The position numbers and the translations under genes are program-made. Below the pieces are notes generated by a model, which did no database searches, was not told the DNA's origin, and saw nothing but the letters and a program-made list of their open reading frames with translations. This document shows positions 28,051 through 37,414 of a stretch of 53,809 nucleotides of DNA, piece by piece (position 1 is the first letter of the stretch; each line of letters opens with the position of its first letter). The stretch is from positions 1 to 53,809 of the forward strand of contig NZ_MSLS01000035.1 in assembly GCF_001940785.1 (NCBI RefSeq), read 5' to 3'. The stretch comes from Bacillus sp. MRMR6. Its GTDB lineage: Bacteria; Bacillota; Bacilli; Bacillales; Cytobacillaceae.

Positions 28051-28698
28051 ATGCCTTTTAAAACTCGAACTGAAACGGATGAGTTGAAAATTCTAAGAAT
28101 AGTAAACACAAGAATGGATTTGCCCGAAAGTGAAAAGAAACGTTTTTTGAAATTGAAAAAAGGTTTTGAGGGGGAAGTGAAGTTTGACTCATATACAGCG
28201 TGTTTAGACAATAAATTTTTGATCCTCAATGATCTGGAACTTGAAGTGAGCAATACATCTTTTCAAATTGATTCCTTATTGCTTACACAAAATTATCTGG
28301 TTCCATGCGAAGTTAAAAATTATGAAGGAAATTATTTTTACGAAAACGATAATTTTTATTTTTGTCATAACAAGAAGGCCATAAGCAATCCTCTTCACCA
28401 ATTAAATAGAGGTGAAATCCTATTACGTCAACTAATAGAATTGTACGGATTCCGCTTTCCTGTAAAAGGAAATCTTATCTTTAACAATCCTGAATTCTTC
28501 TTATATCAAGCACCCCTTAATCATCCGGAAATCATCTATCATTCCCATCTCAATCATTTTATAAAAGAATTATGTATGAGACCTTCCAATCTAAGTGGCC
28601 AACATCAAAAACTACTCGTTTTCTATCCTAACGGGCATCTTAACCCTTCTAAGATGACCGGTTGCATTCTTTCGCCAAAAAAGCAGAATGCATCGTAA
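28051..28698 (+). CDS. NERD (nuclease-related) domain protein
   Basis: 215 residues. The NERD core is visible: KKGFEGEVKFDSY (about 36-48), FQIDSLLLTQNYLV with an Asp and VPCEVKNYEGNYF with the ExK pair, the pattern of the PD-(D/E)xK-like NERD fold. Nuclease activity is predicted but not proven, and partners are unknown. The protein lacks any extra C-terminal domain. GAAAGGAAG lies upstream of the start. Its last codons form one arm of the mtlD terminator hairpin. Confidence 0.87.
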   Translation: MPFKTRTETDELKILRIVNTRMDLPESEKKRFLKLKKGFEGEVKFDSYTACLDNKFLILNDLELEVSNTSFQIDSLLLTQNYLVPCEVKNYEGNYFYENDNFYFCHNKKAISNPLHQLNRGEILLRQLIELYGFRFPVKGNLIFNNPEFFLYQAPLNHPEIIYHSHLNHFIKELCMRPSNLSGQHQKLLVFYPNGHLNPSKMTGCILSPKKQNAS

Positions 28699-28707
28699 GC
28701 ATTCTGC
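28675..28707 (-). terminator. Terminator of the mannitol operon
   Basis: Stem GCAGAATGC/GCATTCTGC (28683-28691 with 28699-28707) with six Ts on the minus strand. It overlaps the last codons of the convergent NERD gene and could act weakly in that direction too. Confidence 0.85.
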
Positions 28708-28714
28708 CCTTTAA

Positions 28715-29869
28715 CTAAATATTCGCTAACTGTTTGTATTGATTTACAATGCCTTTAAACAAAGCAGAACCCTCTTCTAGCTGAGTAAACTTCCCAATAG
28801 CTGTCTCTAAACCCTGGTTTTGAATCATTTCCTGAATTTGTACCGCTTCCTCATCTTTACTGTAATCATATAAAAGGGCTGCAGCGATCCCCTTAAGAAG
28901 GAAAGTTGGTTCTTTTCCAACTATTTCATGATATTGTCTTGCTGGGCTTACAAGGCGGTCATTTGGACCAAGTTTACGGATTGGCGAACGGGCTACACGC
29001 GTTACTTCATCAACAATATAGGAGTTTGAGAACCGCTGAAGAATCTTTTTAATATACTTATTGTGCTCTTCAGAATTAAAGCCATATTTCTTTACTAAGA
29101 ATTCTCCGCTCTCCTTTAATGCTCCTTCTACTAATTGAGGGATTTGATGATTTTCCATTGCTTGATTAATTGTTTCAACCTTATAATAATAGCCAAAATA
29201 TGCGGCAAGAGCATGACCTGTATTAACGGTGAATAGCTTGCGCTCAATATAAGGCACTAATTCCGACACATAGGTGATTCCGTTAATCGTCGGCTTTTCC
29301 CCAACTAGCTTTGTTTCCTCAACAACCCATTCGTAAAACGGCTCTACTTTGACCATTAGCTTATCTTCATTTACCTGGTTGGGAACAATTCGATCGACAG
29401 CAGAGTCTGGAAAACCAAACTGCGCATCAAACTTTCCTTTTTCAGCATCTGTTAATGTTTCATAGACTTTTTCTTTTAAGAGTGTACTGCCACCAATCAT
29501 ATTTTCACAGGCAATAATATTCAGTGGTTTCCTGTTAAGCTCCAAACGTTTTCGTAAACCATCTGCAACTAGTCCCGCTATAAAAGGTAGGATATTGGGG
29601 CCAATTGCCGTAGTGACAAGATCCGCTTCCGCTATTGCTGCAATCACTTGCTCAGGGTGTGCTGCACTGTTAATCGCTCTAACATTCCCTACAATTACTT
29701 CCTCTTGTGATGCTTCAGCAAGAACTACTCTATATTCTCTCTTTGCATTCAGCAAATCAACCATTTGCTCATTAACATCTACAAAACAGGTTTCATATCC
29801 TGAATGGTATAATAGATTGCCGATAAAACCGCGGCCTATATTCCCAGCTCCAAAGTGGACAGCTAACAA
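28715..29869 (-). CDS. mtlD: Mannitol-1-phosphate 5-dehydrogenase
   Basis: 384 residues of the long-chain mannitol dehydrogenase family. It begins with the NAD-binding loop VHFGAGNIGRGFIGNLL, and KLFTVNTGHALAAYFGYYYK contains the catalytic-lysine-region signature KxxxxNxxH. It oxidises mannitol 1-phosphate, the product of MtlA/MtlF uptake, to fructose 6-phosphate. It is the last gene of the operon, one base after mtlF. Confidence 0.97.
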   Translation of the reverse strand: MLAVHFGAGNIGRGFIGNLLYHSGYETCFVDVNEQMVDLLNAKREYRVVLAEASQEEVIVGNVRAINSAAHPEQVIAAIAEADLVTTAIGPNILPFIAGLVADGLRKRLELNRKPLNIIACENMIGGSTLLKEKVYETLTDAEKGKFDAQFGFPDSAVDRIVPNQVNEDKLMVKVEPFYEWVVEETKLVGEKPTINGITYVSELVPYIERKLFTVNTGHALAAYFGYYYKVETINQAMENHQIPQLVEGALKESGEFLVKKYGFNSEEHNKYIKKILQRFSNSYIVDEVTRVARSPIRKLGPNDRLVSPARQYHEIVGKEPTFLLKGIAAALLYDYSKDEEAVQIQEMIQNQGLETAIGKFTQLEEGSALFKGIVNQYKQLANI

Positions 29870-29870
29870 A

Positions 29871-30308
29871 TTAGTTCACCCCTTCAAAGATAGCTAGAAT
29901 TTCGTCAGCTGATTTTGCTGCAACGAGCTTTTCAATATTTTCTTCTTCAGAACAAACAATAGCAATACTAGATAAAATATCTAAGTGTTCATTATCTTTA
30001 CCAGCAATTCCAATTAGTAGCTTTACGATATTACCTCCACCAAAATCCACACCACCAGGAACTTGAATAAATGAGATACCTGATTTTTTAACATATTGCT
30101 TAGAGTCCTCTGTACCATGTGGGATGGCAACAAAATTACCCATATACGTTGAAGTCAATTCTTCTCTCTCGAGCATCTTTTCGATATAACTTGCATCAAC
30201 ATATCCTTTGTCCACAAGGATATTTCCCGTTAGTCTGATTGCTTCTTCCTTTGAACCTACCGATGCGTTTAATAAAATGTTGTCACTTGTTAAAATGTTG
30301 TTTGACAT
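29871..30308 (-). CDS. mtlF: PTS mannitol-specific EIIA component
   Basis: About 145 residues of the EIIA-Mtl fold. The phosphorylated histidine lies in MGNFVAIPHGTEDSK (about residue 62). It passes phosphate from HPr to the EIIB domain of MtlA. The frame can open at GTG 30317, but the binding site AAGGAG inside the mtlR end points to the ATG at 30306-30308, one base past the mtlR stop, indicating translational coupling. Confidence 0.95.
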   Translation of the reverse strand: MSNNILTSDNILLNASVGSKEEAIRLTGNILVDKGYVDASYIEKMLEREELTSTYMGNFVAIPHGTEDSKQYVKKSGISFIQVPGGVDFGGGNIVKLLIGIAGKDNEHLDILSSIAIVCSEEENIEKLVAAKSADEILAIFEGVN

Positions 30309-30309
30309 T

Positions 30310-32430
30310 TTAGACACTCCTTATATCCATTAATTTTTTGTAAAAAAACTGATCAAAGTTTGCTGTTAGTAATGATAGAATACTGTCCTGATTTCTTGAT
30401 TGAAAAACAGCAATATTATCTTCGCTTTCAATTAACAATGTACTTAAATAACTTAATACTTCTAACGCTTTTTCTGATATATCTTCAGGTGATAGCATTA
30501 ATAGCAGCACGTTCATCGACATCCAATTTTGGTCCATACCTTTAACCTCTATAGGCTCTTGGGGAATATAAACCGTGAAGCTCGGTTTGATAACATGGTT
30601 GGATCGTGCATGAAAAAGTGCCATTTCGGTGTCTGGAATTCCTAAACCACCTAGCTTTTCCCTGTCTGTTAGCGACTTGATAACGGCTTCTATATTATTG
30701 ACCTTATTCTTCTTGAATAAATCTTCGCCAGCAAGTAGTAAAATATCTTTAACTCCTTGCTCCTTCACTTCCTTCAGTTCAAATCCATTTAAAAGAGTGG
30801 CGATCGTTTCTGCATATTCGTGGATACTAGTTAGTTCATCTATAAGATCAGCGGTACTTTTTAGTCCTACCTTTTCATTTATTCTGATAGGAAGGGCCGC
30901 TTCTGTTCCATTCACAATCATTCGCTCGTTGATAAACGAGTGAATCTTCTCTACTTCATCTTTATTTAACATTGGACTAACTAATATATAATCTAATTGA
31001 TAATCTGGGATTGGAATGGTAGAAATAATAACCTGATAATCATCAAGTTTCATCTTCTTAAACTCCATAACAGATACATTTTGGATATCATTTAGTTGAG
31101 GAAACTCTTTTTGTAATCTTGTAGCAAGTAGTTTTGATGTTCCAAGTCCACTTGAACAAATGACGAGCGTTTTTACATTCGCTAATTCCTTCTTTCCGAG
31201 AATGCCAGCACCAAAATGCATCACAAGGAAGCCTATTTCCTCATCAGGAACGTGAAACTCACTGAAAACCTGCTCGCATGCTTCTTTCACAAGTGAAAAC
31301 AACTCGGAATAATCTCTTTTAATTTTTTCTAGTAAAGGATTACTAATTCCCATACTTTGCTTAATCCGGTATACGGCTGGCTTCAAATGCATGACCAATC
31401 CGTCAAAAAGAGAACGATTTGCAGATAAATCAAGTCCAACTCTTTTACCGATGTAATCGATCAAGTTTCTTGTTTTAATGGCAATTTGTAGGCTCGAGTC
31501 CTCAATAAGATATTCATGATCATGTCGAAGTTTGGCACCCTTTAGGTGCATCGTGATATATGCGACTTCCGCTTGTGGAATCTGGATTTGAAAAACTTGC
31601 TCTAATTCCGCGACAATCTTTTCTGCAAATTTATATTCCTTCGTCGCTTGCTGGTCTCTTAGGTATTCTTGATTAATCTTAATACCTTCACCTTTTTGGA
31701 TTCGTTCAACCGCTAATGCTAAGTGCACGACTAAACCAATATAGGCGCTATCCGCCATGGAAAAAGGCAAATCCTGCACAGTGGCTTCGACTATTTTTTC
31801 AACAGTGAGTAGCTTTTGCTTTTCCACAAGCCCTAATAATCGATCTGATATGGTATTGATTTGCTGATTAGACCTTTTTTGGATATTTTCCCTTGCAAGT
31901 GAGAGAATTTCAGATTCATCTAGATATTCAGTGATAAGATTGCTCATCGCTCGGCGCTTTGACCCCTCGTCACCTTCTATCTCAACACCATACCCTCTTT
32001 TTCTAATCAGTGATAAGCCAAAGGTTTGAAGTTTTACTTCTAATCTGGTTAAATCAGCACTTACTGTAGCTATCGTTACATTTAAATCATTTGCCAAACC
32101 AAGAAGCTTTACAGGTCCATCTGTTTCTAAAAGCTCACATAAAATAATGGTTTGTCGTTCGTCAGGAGTATATTCAGTATGAAAAAGATTGTATAGAAAT
32201 CGTTCTAGTTCACGAATTCTATCCTTATCCCCAGTAATTTGAACACCCACACCGGCTTTCTTTTGGAGCAATAAATCATATTCCTTGAGGATATCTTCTA
32301 CATTTTTCAAGTCACGATGAATGGTCCTGCCGCTCACGCCAATTTGGTCTGCGAGGTCTTTCACCGTAATCTCATTTCGCTCAGTTAACAAGACTTCTAA
32401 AATTTGTCTTTCTCTTGCAGAAATATACAT
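30310..32430 (-). CDS. mtlR: Transcriptional activator of the mannitol operon, MtlR
   Basis: 706 residues in the PRD-regulator order: two N-terminal winged helix-turn-helix domains (about 1-160), PRD1 and PRD2 (about 190-400), an EIIB-like domain (CSSGLGTSKLLATRLQKEFP near 425) and a C-terminal EIIA-like domain. Its activity is set by PTS phosphorylation of PRD histidines and the EIIB-like cysteine. It lies between mtlA and mtlF, as in Geobacillus rather than B. subtilis. It has its own candidate promoter in the 202-bp gap. Confidence 0.95.
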   Translation of the reverse strand: MYISARERQILEVLLTERNEITVKDLADQIGVSGRTIHRDLKNVEDILKEYDLLLQKKAGVGVQITGDKDRIRELERFLYNLFHTEYTPDERQTIILCELLETDGPVKLLGLANDLNVTIATVSADLTRLEVKLQTFGLSLIRKRGYGVEIEGDEGSKRRAMSNLITEYLDESEILSLARENIQKRSNQQINTISDRLLGLVEKQKLLTVEKIVEATVQDLPFSMADSAYIGLVVHLALAVERIQKGEGIKINQEYLRDQQATKEYKFAEKIVAELEQVFQIQIPQAEVAYITMHLKGAKLRHDHEYLIEDSSLQIAIKTRNLIDYIGKRVGLDLSANRSLFDGLVMHLKPAVYRIKQSMGISNPLLEKIKRDYSELFSLVKEACEQVFSEFHVPDEEIGFLVMHFGAGILGKKELANVKTLVICSSGLGTSKLLATRLQKEFPQLNDIQNVSVMEFKKMKLDDYQVIISTIPIPDYQLDYILVSPMLNKDEVEKIHSFINERMIVNGTEAALPIRINEKVGLKSTADLIDELTSIHEYAETIATLLNGFELKEVKEQGVKDILLLAGEDLFKKNKVNNIEAVIKSLTDREKLGGLGIPDTEMALFHARSNHVIKPSFTVYIPQEPIEVKGMDQNWMSMNVLLLMLSPEDISEKALEVLSYLSTLLIESEDNIAVFQSRNQDSILSLLTANFDQFFYKKLMDIRSV

Positions 32431-32471
32431 GTTCTCACTCCGTGTCAGGGTAATGGATTTTGGCCTCCAAA

Positions 32472-32500
32472 CTTATAATGTTGCCAAAATTAAATAACAA
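32472..32500 (-). promoter_or_regulatory. Candidate promoter of mtlR-mtlF-mtlD
   Basis: TTGTTA (32495-32500), 17-bp spacer and TATAAG (32472-32477) on the minus strand, downstream of the mtlA terminator. Confidence 0.5.
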
Positions 32501-32589
32501 TACCCTTATTTCAATTTTATTGCGAATAAAACCTTATTACAATAAACAAAAAACAGGATTTAGTCACTCAAGTTGTTGACATATTTGAA

Positions 32590-32626
32590 TTAAAACAAAA
32601 ACCTAGCACAATAGGGCTAGGTTTTT
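32590..32626 (-). terminator. Terminator downstream of mtlA
   Basis: Stem AAACCTAGC/GCTAGGTTT with T-rich flanks on both sides. It divides mtlA from mtlR, so the downstream genes depend on readthrough or their own promoter. Confidence 0.82.
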
Positions 32627-32632
32627 TGGACG

Positions 32633-34036
32633 TTACTTTTTCAAGGTATTGATTAACTCATCATACCTAGGACTATTTAAGAAGTTTTCTACTGAGATAT
32701 GTGTTGCATTTGGCAGCTTCACCTTTGCACGATCGGTTAAATCTTTGTGTGTAATGACTACATCAGCATCTTCAGGCAGGTTGTTAATAGCTGTATTAAT
32801 AACTGTTACATCTATTTCAGCTTTTTTTATCTTGTTTCTTAAAATAGATGCCCCCATTGCACTAGAGCCCATACCTGCATCACAAGCGAAGACAATTTTA
32901 TTCACTTTCGCTGCTTGTGCCGTTAATGTTGAAGTAACAGAGCTTTTCTTGCCTTTCATTTCATCCATTTTTGCTGCCGCGGCAGTAAGGTCCTCATCTG
33001 TTGTTTTACTCGTTTTTAAAATCAGTGCAGCAACTACAAAGGATACAGCTGCTGCTACTAGTACACCTGCTAAAACTCCTACATAATTTCCTTTCGGTGT
33101 CATGGCAAGAAGTGCGAAAATACTACCAGGTGATGGAGCTGCGACAAGCCCTGCACTGAAAAGGTTAAAAGTAAACACTCCACTTACACCACCAGCAATG
33201 GCTGCAAGGATTAACATCGGCTTCATTAGGATGTACGGGAAGTAAATCTCATGAATACCGCCTAAGAAGTGAATCACTACCGCACCAGGTGCTGTTTGTT
33301 TCGCTGTTCCTTTACCAAATAACATGAAAGCTAGTAAAATTCCTAAACCAGGTCCAGGGTTTGTTTCTAGTAAGAAAAGAATCGACTTTCCTGTACTTGC
33401 CGCCTGATCAATTCCTAACGGGCTTAAGATCCCATGGTTAATTGCATTGTTAAGGAATAATACTTTCGCTGGTTCAATTAAGATGTTTGCTAATGGTAAT
33501 AAGTTTGCATTAACGATTGTTTCTACACCAGCTGCTAGTACTTTACTTAATCCAGCAACCACTGGACCAATTGCTTTAAAGCCAATTAATGTTAAAACAC
33601 CTGCGATAATACCAGCAGAGAAATTGTTTACTAACATTTCAAATCCAGATTTCACTTTTCCGTGAATCGCTTGGTCAAACTTCTTGATTGCATAACCACC
33701 AAGCGGACCCATTAACATGGCTCCTAAGAACATCGGGATATCTGTTCCTACAATTACCCCCATTGTTGCTGTTGCACCAACAACACCACCGCGGATATCA
33801 TAGACCATTCTACCGCCGGTAAAACCAATTAATAATGGAAGTAAGAAAGTAATCATTGGTCCAACTAGTTTTGCCAGTTCTTCATTTGGCCACCAGCCTG
33901 TTGGGATAAATAATGCTGTAATCAATCCCCATGCAATAAAGGCACCAATATTCGGCATCACCATACCACTTAAATAACTTCCAAACTTTTGTATCTTCAC
34001 TTTAACATCTAATTTATCTTTAACCGTTTCGTTCAT
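32633..34036 (-). CDS. mtlA: PTS mannitol-specific EIICB permease
   Basis: About 467 residues: an EIIC membrane domain (about 1-335, including [17 protein letters not shown] and [14 protein letters not shown]), a linker, then EIIB with the phosphorylated cysteine in [20 protein letters not shown] is supplied by MtlF. It imports mannitol as mannitol 1-phosphate. GGAGGGGG falls inside the first annotatable codons, so the start is the ATG at 34034-34036. Confidence 0.96.
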   Translation of the reverse strand: MNETVKDKLDVKVKIQKFGSYLSGMVMPNIGAFIAWGLITALFIPTGWWPNEELAKLVGPMITFLLPLLIGFTGGRMVYDIRGGVVGATATMGVIVGTDIPMFLGAMLMGPLGGYAIKKFDQAIHGKVKSGFEMLVNNFSAGIIAGVLTLIGFKAIGPVVAGLSKVLAAGVETIVNANLLPLANILIEPAKVLFLNNAINHGILSPLGIDQAASTGKSILFLLETNPGPGLGILLAFMLFGKGTAKQTAPGAVVIHFLGGIHEIYFPYILMKPMLILAAIAGGVSGVFTFNLFSAGLVAAPSPGSIFALLAMTPKGNYVGVLAGVLVAAAVSFVVAALILKTSKTTDEDLTAAAAKMDEMKGKKSSVTSTLTAQAAKVNKIVFACDAGMGSSAMGASILRNKIKKAEIDVTVINTAINNLPEDADVVITHKDLTDRAKVKLPNATHISVENFLNSPRYDELINTLKK

Positions 34037-34082
34037 CTCTTTTTCCCCCTCCAACATATTTGTTGAACTTTCTATTTTTATA

Positions 34083-34096
34083 TTAAAGCGTTTTCA
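34083..34096 (-). promoter_or_regulatory. Candidate cre site (CcpA) at mtlA
   Basis: TGAAAACGCTTTAA on the minus strand matches the catabolite-responsive consensus TGWAANCGNTNWCA at all but one position. It lies downstream of the TATAAA (34109-34114), a position suited to roadblock repression by glucose. Confidence 0.6.
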
Positions 34097-34126
34097 ACAA
34101 GCTATCAATTTATACAAAAATGTAAT

Positions 34127-34148
34127 TTGTCATAGTGATTGTTGCCAA
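34127..34148 (-). promoter_or_regulatory. Candidate MtlR operator
   Basis: Inverted repeat TTGGCA-N10-TGACAA upstream of the presumed -10 TATAAA. It resembles the published TTGNCA/TGNCAA-type MtlR half-sites but has two extra spacer bases. Confidence 0.45.
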
Positions 34149-34186
34149 TATTAAAATTGACATAGGACAAAGTACTTATATCAATA

Positions 34187-34221
34187 GAAAAAACCCTGGA
34201 AAACATACTCATCTTCCAGGG
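34187..34221 (-). terminator. Terminator of the RND exporter gene
   Basis: Stem CCCTGGAA/TTCCAGGG (34194-34201 with 34214-34221) followed by TTTTTTC on the minus strand, 12 bases after the stop. Confidence 0.9.
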
Positions 34222-34232
34222 CTGATGTTCTA

Positions 34233-37200
34233 TTAATTTTCTACTACTTCTTTACGGTTTTTCTTGAATAGCTTTGATAATACTTCATATACAATTGGTA
34301 CAACAATAAGTGTTAATAAAGTAGAGCTTGTTAACCCGCCAATTACCGTAATACCTAGACCTTTCGAGATTAGTCCGCCGCCTCCTTGGCCAATAGCTAA
34401 AGGAATGAGTGCACCGATTGTGGCAATAGCAGTCATCAGGATTGGACGAAGACGTGTCGCTCCTGCTTCCAGAATTGCTTCACGCATCCTCATACCCTCT
34501 CGCTCCATATGAATAATCCGGTCAACGAGCACGATTGCATTTGTGACGACAATTCCAATTAACATTAACAGTCCCATCATAACGGAGACTGAAATGGTTT
34601 CACCTGCAATTAATAACCCAACAAATGAACCAATCGCTGCAAATGGTAAAGAGAATAGAATCGCAAATGGTGCTAGACCCTCTCCGAACGTTACCACCAA
34701 AATGAAGTACACGATGGCGATTGCAGCCAGCATCGCTATACCAAGCTGTGTAAAGGTTTCAGTCATGTCCGCCTGAACACCAGCAACTCCAACTGTTACG
34801 CCTTTAGGTAATTCTAGTTTATCGATTTCTTTTTCTACTTCTGCTGTTGCTTTTGAGATATCCTTGTCGATGATGGTTCCTGATACAGATGCGAAGTATT
34901 CACCTTTACTGCGTGCAAGTGTATTTAGGGTTGTTCCTTTTTCAACCTTTACAAGCTCAGAAAGAGGCATGGTACCAAGGGCTGTCGGAACCTGTATTGC
35001 TAAAATATCATCAATCGACTTAGGTTGTGCAGCTTGTTCTTGCTGAACAATTACTTCTAATGTGTCGCCCGCTTTTTCAATTGTCGTTAATACTTCTTGA
35101 GTCTTCATAGGGTTTAGCATCATCACAATTTGCCCTGCCGTTAAACCATACTGAAGTAATTCATCCTGCTCTACCTTAAACGTATATTCAACGTACGCAT
35201 CCTCCGCACTTGTTGAAACGTCTTCTAATCTTTTGTTCTTGCTCATAACCTCTTCTACCATTTTGACAGACTCATTTAGTTTATCTAAATCCTCACTGTA
35301 GAAGGTGTAGCTTACTTCATTAGTAGACATGGACATAGCAGAGAAGTTTTGCGTCTTCCACTCGCCCGATTGCCCAATATTAAATATATACTCTTCAATT
35401 TCTGTGCGAACATCTGGGAAGTTTTCCAATTCTGGATCGAAGATGAGGTACATTAGTGCACCGCCGCCTCCGCCACCCATCATTGCTGCCATTTGGTCGC
35501 CGCTTTCCGTTACTGATAATTGAAGAATATCGATGTCATCGCGTTTAAGCAGTTCCTCTTCCACAGCTCCAACATTTTCCAAGGTCTCTTCCTTAAGCTC
35601 GCCAGCAGCAGGGGTGTACGTTAAGTACATGACTTTTTCTTCTTCGCTGCCCATAAAGCTAAAGCCAATCACCGGCATTAATGCCAAACTTCCCACTAAT
35701 AAAACAACGGAAATAATCGATGTAATGATTTTATGGTTAAGTGTCCAATCAAGTATTCCTTTGTACCAATTTGATAGTTTGCCCGTCTCTTTATGACTGC
35801 TTTCCGTCTTTTCACTGTATAATTTTTTCTTAAATAAAAAGTGAGATAAGGCAGGTACGACTGTGATCGCTACAAGTAACGAAGCTCCCAGTGCAAATGT
35901 CATCGTTAATGCAAACGGCATGAATAACTCACCAACCATGCCACCGACAAAAATAAGTGGTGCAAATACAGCAACAGTTACTAGAGTGGAAGAAAGAATG
36001 GGTTTGAACATTTCAATGGTTGCTTCGCGAATCAAGGCACGCCCTGTTAATTTCTCTTGTTTTAAATGAAGACGTCGATAGATATTTTCAACAACTACAA
36101 TCGAGTCATCGATTACCCGTCCTATCGCTACAGTGATCGCACCGAGAGTCATAATATTTAAGGTGATTTCCATCCAGTTTAACAGCAGCAATGCCATGAA
36201 AATCGAAACGGGAATAGAAATAATTGATATTATCGTAGATTTAAAATCACGCAGGAATAAAAGGATAATTAATACCGCTATTAAACCCCCGAATAATGCT
36301 TTTTCCACCATGGTTGCAACTGACTCTTCAATTGGCTTCCCTTGGTCAAGTGATACATCAATAACAAGACCTTCAATTTTCTTCTCTTGTTCTTTAATCA
36401 AGTCCTTCACACTGTTTACGACATCAACCGTGTTTGCTTGCTGACCTTTGACAATTTGTATAGCAATTGCATCATCACCGTTTGTTCGTGAAACGGATTG
36501 GACCCGGCCAACCACTTCAATTTCAGCAATCTCACTTAATTTGACAAATGGAGTAGGATTCTCAGCTGTTGGGGTTACAGGAATGAGCATTTCCTTCAGT
36601 TCTTCTATCGTCATGAACTTGCCGTCAACGCTAACAGCCTGCTCACCTTCTTCAAACTCATAAAGACCTAGCGATACAGCTAAATTGCTAGCTTGAATCA
36701 TTTGCCTTACTGTAGCTTCTTCAAGAGCTAGTTCCGCCATTTTTGCTTCGTTATACGTTAACTGGACTTCTTCAATATGCTGGCCTGTGATGGTTGCCGA
36801 AGCAACACCTTCAATTTTTTCAATTTTCGGAAGTAAGATTTCCTCGACGGTTGATGTTAAGTCAACAATATCGTCTGAAGTACTGCTTACACTTAGCGCC
36901 ACAACGGGCATCATGTTCATACTAATGGCTGTTACAATCGGTTCTTGTGCCCCTTCCGGCAGCTTTACTGCGTCTAACGCAGATTTGAGAGCACGGTTTG
37001 CCTCATCCATATCTTCACCGTACTCATATTCCACTTGTAAACTAGCCATATTAGAATATGAGTTCGAATAGACAGATTTTACACCCTCAAGGTTTTCTAA
37101 CGCCTTCTCTAAAGGCATTGACACTTCTTCCATTACTTGTTCAGGAGTGGCTCCTGGATATACGTCCATTACCATTAGGTAAGGTATTGATATATTGGGG

Positions 37201-37313
37201 ATTGTCTCCATATTCATTCTTGTACCGGAGTATATACCAGATACAGTAATGATGATGGTCAGAAGCCATACAGCTAGTTTATTTTTCAGGACAAAGTTTA
37301 CTAAACCTTTCAC
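34233..37313 (-). CDS. RND-family exporter (SwrC/AcrB-like)
   Basis: 1026 residues with the RND topology: one membrane segment at 13-30, a large external loop (PGATPEQVMEEVSMPLEKAL), segments from about 335, a second loop from about 550, and a C-terminal membrane block. It resembles B. subtilis SwrC (YerP), which exports surfactin and other amphiphiles. Gram-positive members work without an outer-membrane channel. A Gly-rich MMGGGGGGALMY insert sits in the second loop. The start is GTG after AGGTG. It is divergent from a TetR regulator with shared promoter DNA; substrate unknown. Confidence 0.92.
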   Translation of the reverse strand: MKGLVNFVLKNKLAVWLLTIIITVSGIYSGTRMNMETIPNISIPYLMVMDVYPGATPEQVMEEVSMPLEKALENLEGVKSVYSNSYSNMASLQVEYEYGEDMDEANRALKSALDAVKLPEGAQEPIVTAISMNMMPVVALSVSSTSDDIVDLTSTVEEILLPKIEKIEGVASATITGQHIEEVQLTYNEAKMAELALEEATVRQMIQASNLAVSLGLYEFEEGEQAVSVDGKFMTIEELKEMLIPVTPTAENPTPFVKLSEIAEIEVVGRVQSVSRTNGDDAIAIQIVKGQQANTVDVVNSVKDLIKEQEKKIEGLVIDVSLDQGKPIEESVATMVEKALFGGLIAVLIILLFLRDFKSTIISIISIPVSIFMALLLLNWMEITLNIMTLGAITVAIGRVIDDSIVVVENIYRRLHLKQEKLTGRALIREATIEMFKPILSSTLVTVAVFAPLIFVGGMVGELFMPFALTMTFALGASLLVAITVVPALSHFLFKKKLYSEKTESSHKETGKLSNWYKGILDWTLNHKIITSIISVVLLVGSLALMPVIGFSFMGSEEEKVMYLTYTPAAGELKEETLENVGAVEEELLKRDDIDILQLSVTESGDQMAAMMGGGGGGALMYLIFDPELENFPDVRTEIEEYIFNIGQSGEWKTQNFSAMSMSTNEVSYTFYSEDLDKLNESVKMVEEVMSKNKRLEDVSTSAEDAYVEYTFKVEQDELLQYGLTAGQIVMMLNPMKTQEVLTTIEKAGDTLEVIVQQEQAAQPKSIDDILAIQVPTALGTMPLSELVKVEKGTTLNTLARSKGEYFASVSGTIIDKDISKATAEVEKEIDKLELPKGVTVGVAGVQADMTETFTQLGIAMLAAIAIVYFILVVTFGEGLAPFAILFSLPFAAIGSFVGLLIAGETISVSVMMGLLMLIGIVVTNAIVLVDRIIHMEREGMRMREAILEAGATRLRPILMTAIATIGALIPLAIGQGGGGLISKGLGITVIGGLTSSTLLTLIVVPIVYEVLSKLFKKNRKEVVEN

Positions 37314-37331
37314 GATTACACCTACCCTTTA

Positions 37332-37384
37332 TTGACTTATCAAGCTCATTTCCCTATAATACTGACTAACCGGTCATTTGTCAA
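37332..37384. promoter_or_regulatory. Overlapping divergent promoters and palindromic operator (RND/TetR)
   Basis: Plus strand: TTGACT (37332-37337), 17 bp, TATAAT (37355-37360) for the TetR gene. Minus strand: TTGACA (37379-37384), 17 bp, TATTAT (37356-37361) for the exporter. The two -10 boxes overlap. The palindrome TGACTAACCGGTCA (37363-37376) lies in the exporter spacer and at the TetR start point, so one bound dimer would block both. Confidence 0.85.
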
Positions 37385-37414
37385 TTAGAAGACCCTTAGG
37401 AGCGATCATACAAA

